Assembly: GCA_013399895.1 (NCBI GenBank)
Contig: VXBA01002616.1
Coordinates: 130,767-194,766 of the forward strand
Direction: 5' to 3'
Source: Serilophus lunatus
Taxonomy: Eukaryota > Chordata > Aves > Passeriformes > Eurylaimidae
Length of the DNA: 64,000 nucleotides
Numbering within the stretch: the stretch's first letter is position 1; the number at the start of each line of letters is the position of its first letter. The notes beneath the pieces were generated by a model. That model had not been told where the DNA came from. It saw only the letters and a program-made list of their open reading frames with translations, and did no database searches. Below are positions 34,831 to 47,940 of this stretch, in pieces. The translations under genes were made by a program, and so were the position numbers.

Positions 34831-35190
34831 TTCACTGAAGGAATCTGTAATCTCTGAGCAAAATTTGCCCTTTCCACGCTGATTTGTGGCTCAGTGTAAA
34901 CCACAGCCCTACTGAGCAATCGCGTGATCTTAAGATTTTGATATTTTTCTTTTCTCCCTCTTTCAGCAATTGCTGATTGCTTTGTATTTTCATATTAATT
35001 TTAGCACTTCTGATGTGAGGCTCCAGTCTTGCTCACAGATGTGCATAAGAGGTAAGAAAGAATTTCTGCTGAGAAAAAAGCTCATTTTAATGTTAAATCT
35101 CTACTTACAATCTCTATTTACTTATAGACATGTTCTGGAGCAAGACATAGTAACAGATGCTTTTTAAAGCCATTGAGGCTGGCTTTACAC
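34831..35190. other. Short interval right of the CR1
   Basis: Nothing recognisable; possibly a little more decayed CR1 at the left edge. Confidence 0.4.
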
Positions 35191-35208
35191 TTTTTTTTTT
35201 TTTTTNNN
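35191..35208 (+). repeat. Poly-T run ending in three Ns
   Basis: Fifteen T at 35191-35205, then NNN at 35206-35208: a homopolymer where the assembly failed. Confidence 0.95.
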
Positions 35209-36938
35209 CTTCAGGATTATTAGTAAAAATAGAATTAAGGGAGTGTTAAAGCATGAATTCAACAAAACAAAAATTCAGATAAAAGGGAATTGCCTTTCAA
35301 GATTTTTCAGCTTGCAAACCAACCTGATTCAGTCCAAGCCTGCATACTGAAATGGATATGTTATGGTCTTATTTTCTTCTCAATAGTTTTGCTCTCCCTC
35401 TTTTTGACTTTCTTCTATGTAGGAGGAAAATAAAAATGAGGAGTCTATTGCATAGCATCGAATGATGCTGGGTTTGCTTTTGATTTCTTACAGAAGAAGC
35501 AGTCCAACAGCTGTGCAAGATCCTGCATCCCTGAACAGAAGCACAGACTTCAGAGCTCTTTTTCCCAGTTTTTCTGTTCTCTTTCAGTTTAAAGAGCTAA
35601 CGTGGTTTTTTTTCCAGCACAGCCTGCACAGCTGACTTATGTTTACACAACACTGGTTTCAATATGGTCATCATTTTAATTATCATTTAATTTTTCTGTG
35701 TACATATACTATATGGGACAAGATTGATTTTTTTCATGTTAATCTAAGACTAAACCATGACCCATTTTATTTGCAGCATGGGTAACTGTGGTATTCATGG
35801 CAGCTCCACTGAATATTTTTGATGAGGTCTTTAAGTATGTGCAACACGAAAAACACATTCCCATTCAGTAGGTCTCATATAGGACGTTAGCCCAACAGGG
35901 CAAATAGTTTCTAGAAAAATTCCATAAACATTAAGCATATTTATGCCATAGCATTAAGCTTGGTCAATTTGAAGCTTACTGTATTGTGGTATAAGAGGCA
36001 TCTTGTTTGCTTTTATTTACCTTCTCACTAGCAAATGTATTTTGGTTAACCACAATGGCAAGCTTAGGCAAGTCATTTGTGTCAACAGATCCTTTTTCTC
36101 AACAAAGTAACATTCTTAGTTTCTAGGGCGGCAGACTGGATTCTGAGTAATAAGGTTTTTATAAGTCTTGCTGTAAATCTGCAACTATAAACATGTCTAC
36201 TTTTCTATTAAACCTGCTGCTGTGTTTGAGGCACAATAAGTTCTCTTAGATTTGATGGTAGCAAGCATGTTGGTTTTCCAGTTTTCATCACTGTTGATTT
36301 AACAGTTGCCAGCACCTCCTGCCAAGCTGTTGACCTAAGTCATGGTCCCTGGTGATGTCACTAACAGTGCCTAGAATTTAGTAGTTGATGGTACCTGCTG
36401 GTAGGCAGTAAAAGGTTTCATACATTCCTTGTTTTGCCGCTGACATGTTTGGGAACAATAGCAAGAAACTTTGTGTTTCCACATCTGACCTCTAATCAGC
36501 CATTTTTTGATAATAGATTCAACAAAGATTTATGCCTAGTGAAGTTTTAGTTGGATCATTTATTTGTTTTTTGTAATATACTCTTTCAAATACAACTTGG
36601 ACACTGCTAACAATGAGAAAGACTTCTGGAACATTCTACATTCGTCAGCTACTGCAGGGTACTTCCCTCCTGGTGAGGACAACAAAGTTATTTCCAAGAG
36701 GAAAGTCTCTTCACATTTGCAAAATCAACAGGCACAGTGCCTTTGCTATATTCTTCTCCTTTTGGATGTACTAGGAGTTATATGTCAAATTATGTCTTCT
36801 AAATGCTTCAAAAAACAATGTCTCATTTATTGTGCCGTTAAGAATGATACAGAGATTAAACCCTTGACTGCTTCATGTCATTTTCATGCGCTTCTGGAGG
36901 CTGCAGGAATCTGCTCACCTGAAGCAGTGCTTAGGATC
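35209..36938. other. Unique DNA, nothing recognised
   Basis: It contains the longest uninterrupted frame outside repeats (plus, 36564-36953, 129 codons). No domain or family could be recognised and it is not called as a gene. Confidence 0.5.
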
Positions 36939-36978
36939 AAGGTCTTATACTAAAGGTCTTATACTAAGGTCTCATATA
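36939..36978 (+). repeat. Minisatellite, 14-bp unit, about three copies
   Basis: AAGGTCTTATACTA at 36939-36952 and again, exactly, at 36953-36966, followed by a degraded third copy AGGTCTCATATA at 36967-36978. Confidence 0.9.
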
Positions 36979-39739
36979 TTCACCTTCATATTTACAGTTT
37001 ACAGTTAAATTAGAAACAGGAAGGAAGCTTAACAATGCTTATCTTCCTATATTATTTCTATTCTCATCTCAATGTCAGCAATTAGGACACAAATTCATGC
37101 ATTTAAATAGAGGCATCACCATGCGACACGGAAAGTGGAATTTTGTGATTTCAACACATGTAAATGAAGGCTGGAAATCATCCAAGGTCCTTAATCTCTG
37201 TGGACAGCTGCAACTGTGAAACCAAAAATTAGTGTGTCCAGAAGAGGCCTCAAATTTCCTTGAGTATTTTTCTAAAACTAAATCAAGGAGTAACACATTC
37301 CATCTAAACCATGGTTAAGTGCCTCTATCGTGCTTGGAAAATATGCCTACACTCCCGAAGTCCTGGATACTCTTCTAGTTTCTCTGTTTGTATCCTATTT
37401 CTCGTGCATCAGGTTTCATAGTTTCCCTAGACAGTCTGAATATAGTTATCTGGCAATATTAAGGTCTCACTTTCACACAAGACATCTTCCTAAAAACACT
37501 TGCTAAAACCAGGACAAAGTAGACTGGGAGAAATTATACTTGGAAAGAAGCAGGGGAAAGCATTAAGAGAACAATCATGACAGAATGTTATCTTTTTAAA
37601 TTTTAAACTACACTTTCTTAATAATACGAATACTCAAAAGGTTTAATAAATTTATGTTGTATATTCATATGCATATATGTATGTATATGCATAAATTTAC
37701 ATGATATGTGTACCTCACCTCCTGTTCTCTAAAATGTTCCAGAAAATCAGTATAAATGTGAACTGTTACTGTAGATCTATTTCAAAAGGTTTCTTCCACT
37801 TGACAGGTTTCACCAAGGGAAACTACTCAGCAAGGGATGGGGAAGGAGCATGTTCTTTGTGAAGTGTGTCTCTGCTTCTGGTCCTTTTGCAGGAATTGCA
37901 GGAACTGCAGCATTCTGAAAGGGCTTGGAAAGGTCTCCTCTTTGAAGGACACATGTTTCAAGGCTTTGATCTGAAGTTTATAGCAGGACTCTGTGCTATC
38001 ACACCAGACAGCTTTTCTGCCAGCAATTACTTCAAAGCTGTTCCAAATTATGACATTTGTGTGTTAAGGACCTGTATCAGTCATGCGTCAGTGCATTCTG
38101 CAGAACAAATAAGGTCAGGAAACTCTAATCCGAGGGGTCCTTCCTACCTATATGTAAGGACAGAGAAGGAGTGCTCATCTGCCCCAGTGCCAGTAGATTG
38201 GGTTGCGAGATCTTTGCTTTCAGATATAGAGAGGTAGCAATTCAAAGATAGGAAGAAAAAACACAAGAACCAAAATACATAAATAAGGAAACATTAAAAT
38301 AACATAAAACAGGATAAAGGAGGTTTTGCAGTTGAAACTGCATTTATGAGTCTTAGGGCTCAGTGGGTGACAACATGTGACAACTGGCATGGCTTGGAGC
38401 AGAAGAAATGGGACTCCAGTAAAATAGTGTGTGGGAAGGAAAAGAGAAGAAAAGTATGAGAGAGGGTGGATGGCAAAAATAATTTAATATCCTTAGGAAA
38501 TTAGTGTAGTAAGAAGAAAGAGACATGCTGAAGCATGAAGCTGACTGAATACAATAGGATAAGAGCAGAAAGTGCAACAAAATCAAAAGAGACAAATTAT
38601 CTCACAAAATTCTGAGTAAATAGAAAGCACTAAATTAACTTGTCAAACATGATAAAAAATTGAATGGGTATTTGGGCTGGTATTTCACCCAAAGCAGCAA
38701 AGTGCCAGGAGCAATTCTGACTCATGTGTTTGTGACTCAATTCTTCATCAGATAGCTGCAAGAACAAGAACTATTTAACGTGGAAATATATTTGTGTGCT
38801 GATTTAAACCAATTGAAAACGTTTTCATTTGTTTTTCTTGAGCAACACAGATGTTGTTTGGCAACTTCCTTACAAAGCACCATAGATAAAAACCGTAACA
38901 GCGCAGTGGAAATGGATGAAGTCTATTTTTTTAGCAGAACCAAAAATCTCCAAAATTTTAGACACTCTTTTCCATGGAATGAGGGGAGACTAAATGAGTT
39001 CGAGGTCTCTGTGTTTGTGTAGTTTCATTGTCTCAAGTGGAAACAAAAGAAAAACCTTTGGAGGTTTCTCATGCTGAAGAATCCAACAGGCAGCATAGTA
39101 CATGATTTGACAACCAGTGAACAGCTTACATTTATTCAATTGTACTGCATATGTATTTTCTGCAGATGTAACTCAGTAACAGAATGGCTGATATCAGAGT
39201 TTGCTATACATGTGTAGGCCACACATGAATTGCAGCACAGAAACTTCCAAGTTTTGATGACTAAGTTCCGTACTCCTTATACCAAACACTTTCTTTCCAC
39301 AAGGGTTTGGAGAGTTTCCATATATAAGTCACGCTGTTTGTTTACTCAAAGCCTAAATTTCCACATTATTACTAGCCACGAATTAATTTTGGAGTGAAAT
39401 TGCCTCTGCTGCTTTACTTGCTGCTCCTTACACACATGTCCTCTTGATAAATCTGCAGATAGATAATGTGGCACTCAGACTAGAGACTGTTCTTGTATTA
39501 TGATTGAGGGCCAGTCCTTTCTCAAGCACTACCACTGGAGACTATTTCATCAGGCTTAACTACATCCTCTTAGTATCTCACTAAATAATTCATATTATTT
39601 TTCAGCCTCTTGGCACTTAAATCTTTGAATACTGTACTAGCAGACAATTAATGTCTCCCTTTAGATATCTTATAGCCAAGTTATGTATATATTTAGCTGC
39701 TTTATCTTTCCTAACAAATTCAGCCATTTAGTAATTGTT
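36979..39739. other. Unique AT-rich DNA
   Basis: It includes a near-perfect AT palindrome at 37668-37693 (TATGCATATA, 6-nt loop, TATATGCATA). No coding signature is supported; the 123-codon frame at 37866-38237 has no recognisable motif. Confidence 0.5.
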
Positions 39740-39900
39740 CTGCCGTTCTCAGAATCCATTCCAGTTTGGCACAGTCACCTTTATAGCAAGTTTCTCAAAA
39801 CTGATTATATTTTTAGGTATGGTCTCACCAGAACCACATGGACAGGCTTATACAACCTCTCTTCTCCATGACCTAATGCCCCTCAACCTGTAATTAAAAT
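39740..39900 (-). mobile_element. Possible ancient CR1 fragment
   Basis: Plus-strand text CCATTCCAGTTTGG, then TTTCTCAAAACTG, GGTATGGTCTCACCAGAACC and CATGGACAGGCTTATACAAC is similar in order to the CR1 antisense blocks CTCCAGTTTG, GGGCTCAAAACTG, GAGGTCTCACCAGTGC. It is very diverged, so the call is tentative. Confidence 0.35.
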
Positions 39901-41034
39901 TTTCTTGCTACCATATTGCACTGAAAATTCATGTAAAATATCTCTGTCTCTTTCAAAATCTTTTTTATGGTATCTCTTTCTTTCTACACATTGCTCCTTT
40001 TGTCCTTATTTAGCAGTAAGTCATTCCTCAGAAATGCTTGCATTGTGTGTTTCTGGTTGTAATAGCAGAATGATGGCTTATGAGAGTAGTAGAAGATTTG
40101 AGAATCCCGTGTTTATAACTCTGTGAAAAATGAGACAGTATAACTCTATGTCACTTAACTGATACTGCGAATGTAAGTGCATTTTACCACTGCAAAACGT
40201 CCATATATGTTGATATCAGGGTGGTCTAAATGCTACAGAAAAAGTCTTTCTTTGTCATTGTGTTTTCAGTTTCAGTAAATATTTGAATAGAATTTTATGT
40301 TCTCTGTAGTATTTATCCCTTCCAGTTTATCTAGAATTTCATAGGCTCTACTTGTAAGTAGCTGCCAAATATCTGCCTAAGTTCAGTGTTACTCTATATA
40401 GGGTAATTCATAAAATATAAGGCATGTTGACAAAAGAAAAGAAATTCTCAAATGTCTATATACTGTCTGAATGTCTGAGCAGTTGTTTTTCCAAATAAAT
40501 GTTTCTGAGAAGCATAGACTCATCAGCAACTGGTGCTAGTCTTGTGTAAGTAAAGTTACTCGTACTGTTCTATGGCTTGCTCGTACTTAGAACTGGACCT
40601 GTTAGGCTTAGGAATGGCTATGATGGGTGAGCTGGCTGCTCCTGCCAGCAACTGTCAAAGCATAAATGCTGGCTTCTATTAAACTTGAAAACACTTCTGC
40701 TATTTATTTAGCAGGTGAACTCAGATCTACATCAATAAGCTGATATGTACAGTGTATGTGCGCCTGTGCACAGGGCTGAGGTTAAGAACTCTGTGAGGCT
40801 GAGAACTGGCTATCAGTGTTCAAAACAATTTTATAAAAATATTCTCTGATATTTTGAGGGATAATCCTTTTGATCAGACATTCAATCCCATCTGCTGGTA
40901 GGAGCTCCAATTATCTAAGTGTCTACTTAACTTCTTTAAACAAAAGCTCAGAATGCGACATTCAGGCACTTCCAGGAGTGATTTCCTGCAAGTAAGTCGG
41001 CATAATCAGGGCCCAACCCAAAAGCCTCTATGTA
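39901..41034. other. Unique DNA, nothing recognised
   Basis: No repeats or motifs are recognised before the long CR1. Confidence 0.45.
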
Positions 41035-43477
41035 AATGCTCAAAAGATGGGAAATAAACACGAATTGAAGATGTAGCACACCTGAGAGACAGTGATCTCT
41101 TTGGCATCAGAGAGACTGGCTGCTTTGACTGGAGTGCTGGAATAGATGGATGCAGGATCTTTAGGAAACACAGGCAGGGGAGATGAAGAGTGAATGTAAG
41201 CCTCTATGTCAATGGCCAGCTGGAGTGTGTGGAGCTCTGCCTGAGGATGGATGAGGAGCCAATTGGGAGCACACAGGCTGGGCTTAAAGGGAAGGCAGGG
41301 ACAGGTACATTACAGTGGAGGTCTGCTATCAGGAGGATCGAGCATATTAGACCCTCTGTAGACAGACAAGAGTGGGCTCACGTTCACAAGCCCTGGTCCT
41401 CATGGGGGACTTCTACTACCCTGCTATCCGCTAGAGAGACAACACAGCAGGGCATAGGCAATCCAGGAGGTTTTGGAATGTTTTGATGATAACTTCCTTC
41501 TCCATGTGATAGAGGACACAATGAGGAGAGGAGCTGTGGTGGACCTCATTCTCACCAACGAGTGGCTCAAGGGCAGCCTTGGCTGCAGTGACCATGAAAT
41601 GGTGCAGTTTGTGTTCCTCAGGCCAGTGAGGAGAGCACACAGCAAAACCACTGCCCCAGACTTCAGGAGGACAGTCTATGGCCTATTCGGGGATCTGCTT
41701 GGTAAAATACCAGGCGATGATGTCCTGGTGGGAAGAGGGGCCCAAGGAAGCTGGTTAATATTCACCTCCTCTAATCTCAGGAATTATGCATTCCAACAAA
41801 GAGGGAATTAGGTAAAAATGTCAGGAGGGCTGCACAGATGACTAACAAGGTCCTGGGCAAAGTTAAACACCAAAAGAAACCCTACAGAAGATGGAAGAAA
41901 GAATAGAAAAATAGTGTGAGAAATACAGATTGTCCAAACAGTCAGGTAATAGTTTAGGAAAGATGAAGCCCTGATAGAAGAAAACCTGGCCAGGGGTGTC
42001 AAAGGCAAAAAACTCCAAAACTTCTGCAGGTACGTTGGCAATATAAGAAAGACAAGGGAAAATGTGGGCCCTCTGCAAAATGGGAGACCTTGTTACCTAG
42101 CAAATGGAGAAAGCTGAGGTACTCAGCCTTGGTCTTCACCAGCAAAATCTCCAGACACACCATGTGAGAGGGCAAAGACAGGGATAGGGAGAATCTAAAG
42201 CTCCTGCTGTAGAAGGTCAGGTTCAAGAACATCTGAGGAACCTGAGAATGAACGAGTCCATGTGACCTATGAGGTGCCCAGCAAGATAATGGAGCAGATC
42301 CTCCTAGAAACTGTGCTAAGGCTATATGGAAAATACAGAGTTGATTGCTGACAGCCATGGATTTAGTAAGGATAAATTGTGACCTTCTGCAACAGGGTTA
42401 AAGTTTTGGTGGATAAGGGAAAAGGGACTGACACCATCTATTTTGACTTGTGCCAGGCGTTAGACATCCCTGTCTCTAAGCTGGATAGATATTGATTTGG
42501 CTGACAGACCATTCAGTGGATAAGGAATTGGCAGGATCAATAACTCAATGTCCAAGTGGAGATCCGTGACAAGTGGTGTCCCTCAGGAGTTGGTATTGGG
42601 AGTGGTGCTGTTTAACATCTTTGTTGGTGACATTGACAGCGGAATTGAGGGCATGCTCAGCAAGTTTACTGATTACACTATGCGCTGTTGTGTGGTTGAC
42701 CCTTCCCTGGAGGGAAGGAGTGTCATCCAAAGGGACCTGGACAGGCTTGAGAGGTGAGTCTGTGTGAACCTTGTGAAGTTCAACAAGACCAAGTGCAAGG
42801 TCCTGAATCTGTGTTAGGACAATCTCAAGCCCAAATGCAGGCTGAGGGGTGGACAAATCAAGAGCAGCCCCAAGGAGAAGGACTTGGTGCTGATGGATGA
42901 GAGGCTGGACATGAACCAGCAATGTGCACTTACAGCCCAAACTTCTGGGCTTCATCAAAAAGAGTGTGGCCACCAGGTCAAGGATCTGCTCTCATGAGAT
43001 CCCACTTGGAGCACTGTATACAACTCAGGGGTAACCAGCACGGGAAGGACTTGGACCTGTTGGAGCAAGTCCAGAGTAGGGCAATGATGAAGATCAAAGG
43101 GTTGGAGCACGTCTCCTGCGAAGACAGGTTGCGACAGTTGGAGCTGTTCAGCCTGGAGGAGAGAAGGCTCTGAGGCGACCTCCCAGTAGATAAAGGGGCT
43201 ACAAGAGATCTGGAGAGGGACATTTTATATGGATATGTAGTGCTAAGACACGCAGAAATGGCTTCAGACTGAAAGACTCAGGGGCATATGGGGTGAGGCA
43301 CTGGCATAGGATGCCCAGAGAAGCTGTAGCTGCCCCATCCCTGAAAGTGTTCAAAGGCAAGGTTGGACAGGGTTTTGAGCAACATAGTGTAGTGGAAGGT
43401 GTCCCTACCCATGGTAAAGGGGCTGAAACAAGAAGATTCTTTTAACCAAAACCATTCTTTGACGCTATGACTTTGTA
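41035..43477 (+). mobile_element. Long CR1 LINE with most of ORF2 (endonuclease and RT), inactive
   Basis: The longest ungapped CR1 in the window. Upstream text (AGATGGGAAATAAACACGAA, CTGGAGTGCTGGAATAGATG) is the early endonuclease region. The frame at 41190-41486 reads YVNGQLECVELCLRMDEEP. The frame at 41473-41811 continues to GSLGCSDHEMV, with the conserved S-D-H motif of the apurinic-type endonuclease. The RT A box reads IYFDLCQALDI (42440-42475) with its aspartates. Next comes SKWRSVTSGVPQELVLGVV and then LFNIFVGDIDSG. The C box is KFTDYTM instead of KFADDTK, so one catalytic aspartate is lost. A deletion of roughly 200 bases joins KSM-like text (about 42250) directly to SKIMEQIL-like text (about 42280), removing early RT. 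There are several frameshifts and stops. The 3' end is ACCATTCTTTGACGCTATGA. Confidence 0.95.
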
Positions 43478-43564
43478 AGAAAAAATTAAATATTGCATAA
43501 GTTATAATAAAATCGTGAAAAGGGATAACATTGATCTCAAGTAAGTCTTTCCTTTCCTAGAGCT
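43478..43564. other. Short spacer
   Basis: Nothing seen between the CR1 end and the tandem repeat. Confidence 0.4.
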
Positions 43565-43624
43565 AAATGTTAATCCTTATCAAATGTCAAATCAAATCCT
43601 CAACAAAATGTTAATCCTTCTCAA
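43565..43624 (+). repeat. Partial tandem duplication, 41-bp period
   Basis: AAATGTTAATCCTTATCAA (43565-43583) recurs at 43606-43624 with one mismatch. This is a small local duplication with no known function. Confidence 0.85.
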
Positions 43625-46215
43625 GTAGAGTTTTCTGCTACCTGAAATGAAACCTACATGTGCACATGGATGTTCTCAGGAAAAAGACAGCAGATCTCTG
43701 TACTGAAGAAGGACCATTAGTTTTTCTGCATTATAGAGTCAATTTTTCACCACAGAAAATTTTGCAGTCATGTTTTCAATGAATAACTCATACTCTGTAA
43801 ACAAAAATGTTTCATCACCAGTGTGTCAAGCACCTGCTGCAATGGTTAGTTGCAGGTAGTGAGATATTTTTCCTGCTGTTAAGATGGACAGTTCAGCCAC
43901 AAACAAACTGCTGCATGAGCCCCAAATGGCATATTTGAATCCAAAATATCACCAGTTTTGCTTATGTCAGCCACAGTCATCATCAGATGTTGTTTCTGCA
44001 CTCAAACTTCAGTGTTCTCTTACCTGTGCTGTTGCTAGTAAAACAAATGTGCATGAGTGCAGCGATTTAACTGCATCTTAATTTCCTACATTTCCCAGCA
44101 AGCAGGAACTGGGGAGCTGTCAGTAGGTAAATGTGAGTAAAAGAACATCTGGAAGTAAAATATACAGGCATATTGATAGTTAAGTGTGCTTTGGGCCCCT
44201 AATCTAGTGAATCATTGATTTAATCCATTAACCCTGAAAATAGATCCTGTTACATGACTTTCATGGTGGCTATTCAAAAATGCTGGATCTAATACTTACC
44301 TCACATCCAACAGTCATAAAACAGGCTTCACTAAACTCTTCAGGATGTTGTGATATTTAACTTCTGCTCATGTGTGTGTTAAAGGAATGCCTTGAAGTCT
44401 CAAACAATAGGATGAGTAATAATCTGTCACTGTGTTGAAAATTAGGGGGAAAATCTTTTTTCTTTCATCATCTGTGGGCTTGCACTGAGAATGTCTCTGT
44501 AAGCTCTTCTGTCAAACCAGGGTTTACTGGCACAATGGCAAAAGGTTTTAATTTGCTCAGAAATTAAGCTGGAAAATGTCAGATAAAGAGACTCTTACCT
44601 GTCTAAACCAATCCCTGTTTTTGACACATGGCACTGGCTGTTGCTTCATTTGGAAATTTCACGAATGCTATATTTCATAACTGACAGCCTAATTGTTGTC
44701 TACTGTTTAGAGTTTGGCATAATAGACTGTCTCTTGGATTACTCTAGCTGTTAATACTTTGCACGAATATTTCATAACTCAGGATCATAAAATGGAAAGC
44801 TAAATTAATTCACAGGCGTGAATGGACCTGAAAGGTCTTACCTTGACCATATTTTTCCAGTTAGTTCTCTATTCCCAGTAATTCTCTCTTATTAGAGCAC
44901 ATGCACATACTTTGAAAAAGAAAGCTGTATCACAAATGCCAGTAAAACACAAATGCCTGTGCACACTGTGTATGACAGGTTTTATGTAGACAGAAGCCTC
45001 CTGCTCACCCTGGCCTTAAAAATCCTTATTTTGTTTCAAATTGTATAAGTCTTTCAGCAGTTGCACATATGGCAAGAGTCTGGCTTTGGCTGGGAAAGGT
45101 TGTTGTTGTATCTGTTACAGTGGGTCCTGCCAATGTCTCAGCTCTGCTATTGTTCCCCGAGTGCAGCAGAACCTCTCTTGGATGCTTGTGCCCATTGCTT
45201 CACCCATGAGCTGAACTCATGGCCTCGGATGGACAGGCTTGATGCTTTCATCTTCTCTCACATCTTGGTGCCACTGGTTCAGGAAGGAGTGTTGACGAAA
45301 GGAGTCTGGCTGTTAGATGGTGCAGTAAATCCATGCTGACAGAGACCATGAAGATCCAAAGCTCAACGGAAAGACAGAGGGGACACAGTAAAGAGAAGAG
45401 GACTACCAATCTTCTGGGATCATAAAGGTTAGAGAACAGATCCTGTAATGTTTTTTGTGGGATTTGGTTTTTGTGGGGTTTGTTGTCAAGAATAATGATT
45501 TGCCATCAGCCCTTCAGGATGGTAGTGTTCTGAAGAAAACCTGCATCAAAAATCACTTTGCAGCTGATAGGCTCAACCCCAACACTTGTATTTTTCCTCT
45601 AGGCTGTCCCAGCAAACTCAACAAGCTAAATTTTGTTCAGGGCATCAGCCTAGAAACACAAGACTGACGAGCAACAGGGACAACAGAATTGCTCAGAGCT
45701 GCTCAGGAAGAAAGACCCCACAGAATTACCTCTGCAGTGGCTGCTGTTCTTAATTTCAGAAGTGGAAACTAGGAATAGGCCAGAAACATTCCTTTCTATC
45801 TCCAGAATGTCCTGGTGATCCAAATCACCATAAGTTGGAACAGTAGTATAATGATTGTCTCCTGGATAAATCCCTTAGAACACCATTGTAACACCAACAG
45901 ACCAAAACAAAAACCATTAGCTCAGCAGACACTATTACCTTCCCTAATTAATTAATATAAAAATATTTACTAGGCTGGACACAGCTATTTCATGGATGTG
46001 AAGAGCTCTTTGCAGCTGTGCAAGCATAACCCATGCCAACCATGTAGTTTTTATAATATTTACCCATTTAGGCATCACAGTTTCAAGACAGCCTGATCAG
46101 GACAGCTGCCCCCATCAGATGGACAACAACAAGCCTGGAGTTGGGCCATTAGCTTTGTACTAGGGTGATGTGTGTGCAAAACCATTTCTTTTCCAAACTG
46201 TCATTACAGGACTTT
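43625..46215. other. Unique DNA, nothing recognised
   Basis: Frames of up to 92 codons (45061-45339) show no motif. No repeats with terminal structure. Confidence 0.5.
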
Positions 46216-46242
46216 AAAAAAAATTTAAAAAAAAAAAAAAAA
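46216..46242 (+). repeat. Poly-A tract
   Basis: A(8), TTT, then A(16) at 46227-46242. No retrocopy body is recognised upstream. Confidence 0.9.
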
Positions 46243-47790
46243 GGGCCTCTTCTAACCAAAGACTTCTGTTCCCTGTGAATATTTGGCCATAAGAACTCCA
46301 GTTCATGGAAATTATTCTGCTTTCCTGCAAAATTATGAAGGAATCACTGAGCCTCGTTGCCACAGGAATCAGTCACCTTTTCACACAGCTCTAAAGACCT
46401 GTCTGCCTGAGCATCCAAAGCAGACAACAGAAGAGGACTGAGCATGTAGGCAGATTTCTACCTCTCCATTGTGGCTCTGCCGTTCTCAAATATTGTAAAA
46501 TAGAAACATCAACAAACAAGTATCAGGACCTAAACACTTACCCTAGTTTTTAAACTGAACCATTCTGAGATCTGTCTCTAGGGAGTGTTTATGTGTGGTG
46601 CAAAAATGTCCCAGGCTGCCAACACATCAAAAAACAAACAAAGCAATAAAGATTGGGCTATTTTTCTTTGTTTTGTTCATTCAGCTTCATAAAGAGAGAA
46701 CTATCTGGCTAATGAAATTATATAAACCTGTTATGTGAATCCTTACATAAATATAAAATCTAGTTCAGTTTGCAGAGTGACTACTAGGGAATTACAACAT
46801 TATTGAATCATGGTTATTTGGACAACTTTCCACTCTTTCAGAGAATGATAATAAATCATAGAGGAGTTGTGGATTTTAGCACAAACGATTAATGGTAGCA
46901 GAAATCTGATCTCCCTTCTTCCCAAGTTTGTCTTCAATTTTGAGAACAAGCATACCCTGTGCAAAATACTGCTGTTCTGTATTTTCTGTAGTCTACCAAA
47001 ATCAGTAATTGGGCCACTGAAGGCTGCCTGGGATTCAAAGTGTACTGACAAGTGGCGTGGGTTGCGTAAATACAGAGGTTTTCAGACACTGAGTGAAGAA
47101 GGAAAAGATCACTCCCCTATCACTATGCACTATATGCACTACCCCTCTTTGCAGGTTAAATTTCCTTCTTGTTTCAAACAAAAGATTCAGGCAACCAAGC
47201 AGAAAACTAAAAGGGAAGATCTATGGAGAAAGCTTCATAAAGGTCCTCTAAAAATTGTTTAGCAAATTCCTTGGTAACCCTTGAAAAAAAAATTGTTATG
47301 TTCAAAGGGAATTAGAACCTACTTCTGATGGGTTACACAGACTGGTATCTTGGCAATTTTTGTACACAAGTGGCAGTGCAACTGATGATAACTAATATGG
47401 AGCAAGGCACATCCCTCTACTACAGCTTCTCCAAGCCTCCACATCAAATCTTCAATCCATCAAGATCAGTCTTGCTTTTTATAGCAACAAACATTATCCA
47501 AACACAATTATTTTCCCTTTAGCAAGTTGACTTGATTTTACTCAATCAAGAATCACTCCAGACAGTCCTCTTCACACATCACAGCTTCTCCCATTTGATT
47601 TAACATTAAGGATGGGTGCAGGAGCTCAACATCCACCTTAAAAGTAAATAAAATTGAAAATGTTTTTGAAACATCTCATTCCATCTAGGCATCATCAGGT
47701 TAGCAACTGAATGCCAATGCATATTTACCCCTGAAGCTACATGAGGTGGAGCTAAAGTAGCAGAAACTTTGGAAAGTTTAAGGAATTGGG
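46243..47790. other. Unique DNA, nothing recognised
   Basis: A 131-codon plus frame at 46867-47262 has no recognisable family signature. It is not called. Confidence 0.5.
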
Positions 47791-47940
47791 TGAGGTTTTT
47801 TTGGTTTGGTTTTTGGAGTTGTTTTTTCTGTGTTTCTTTCTGGGGGGAGTGTGGGTGTGGGTGTGAGTTTTCGGTTTTCTGGTGTGCGGTGGGGTTTTTT
47901 GTTCTGTTTCTTTGGCTTTTTTGTGGGAGGTTTTATTTTT
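47791..47940 (+). repeat. G/T-rich low-complexity tract
   Basis: TTTGGTTTGGTTTTTGG-like text passes into GGGGGGAGTGTGGGTGTGGG and later GGTGGGGTTTTTTG. Purely G/T-biased on the plus strand; the frames through it (W/F/C-rich) are compositional artefacts. The G runs could support a G-quadruplex. Confidence 0.8.

Noticed and set aside
36564..36953. 129-codon plus frame
   Set aside because: The longest frame outside repeats, but no domain, no family resemblance and no promoter or splice context. A length of this order is expected by chance in 64 kb.
46867..47262. 131-codon plus frame
   Set aside because: No recognisable motif; composition and context look like chance.
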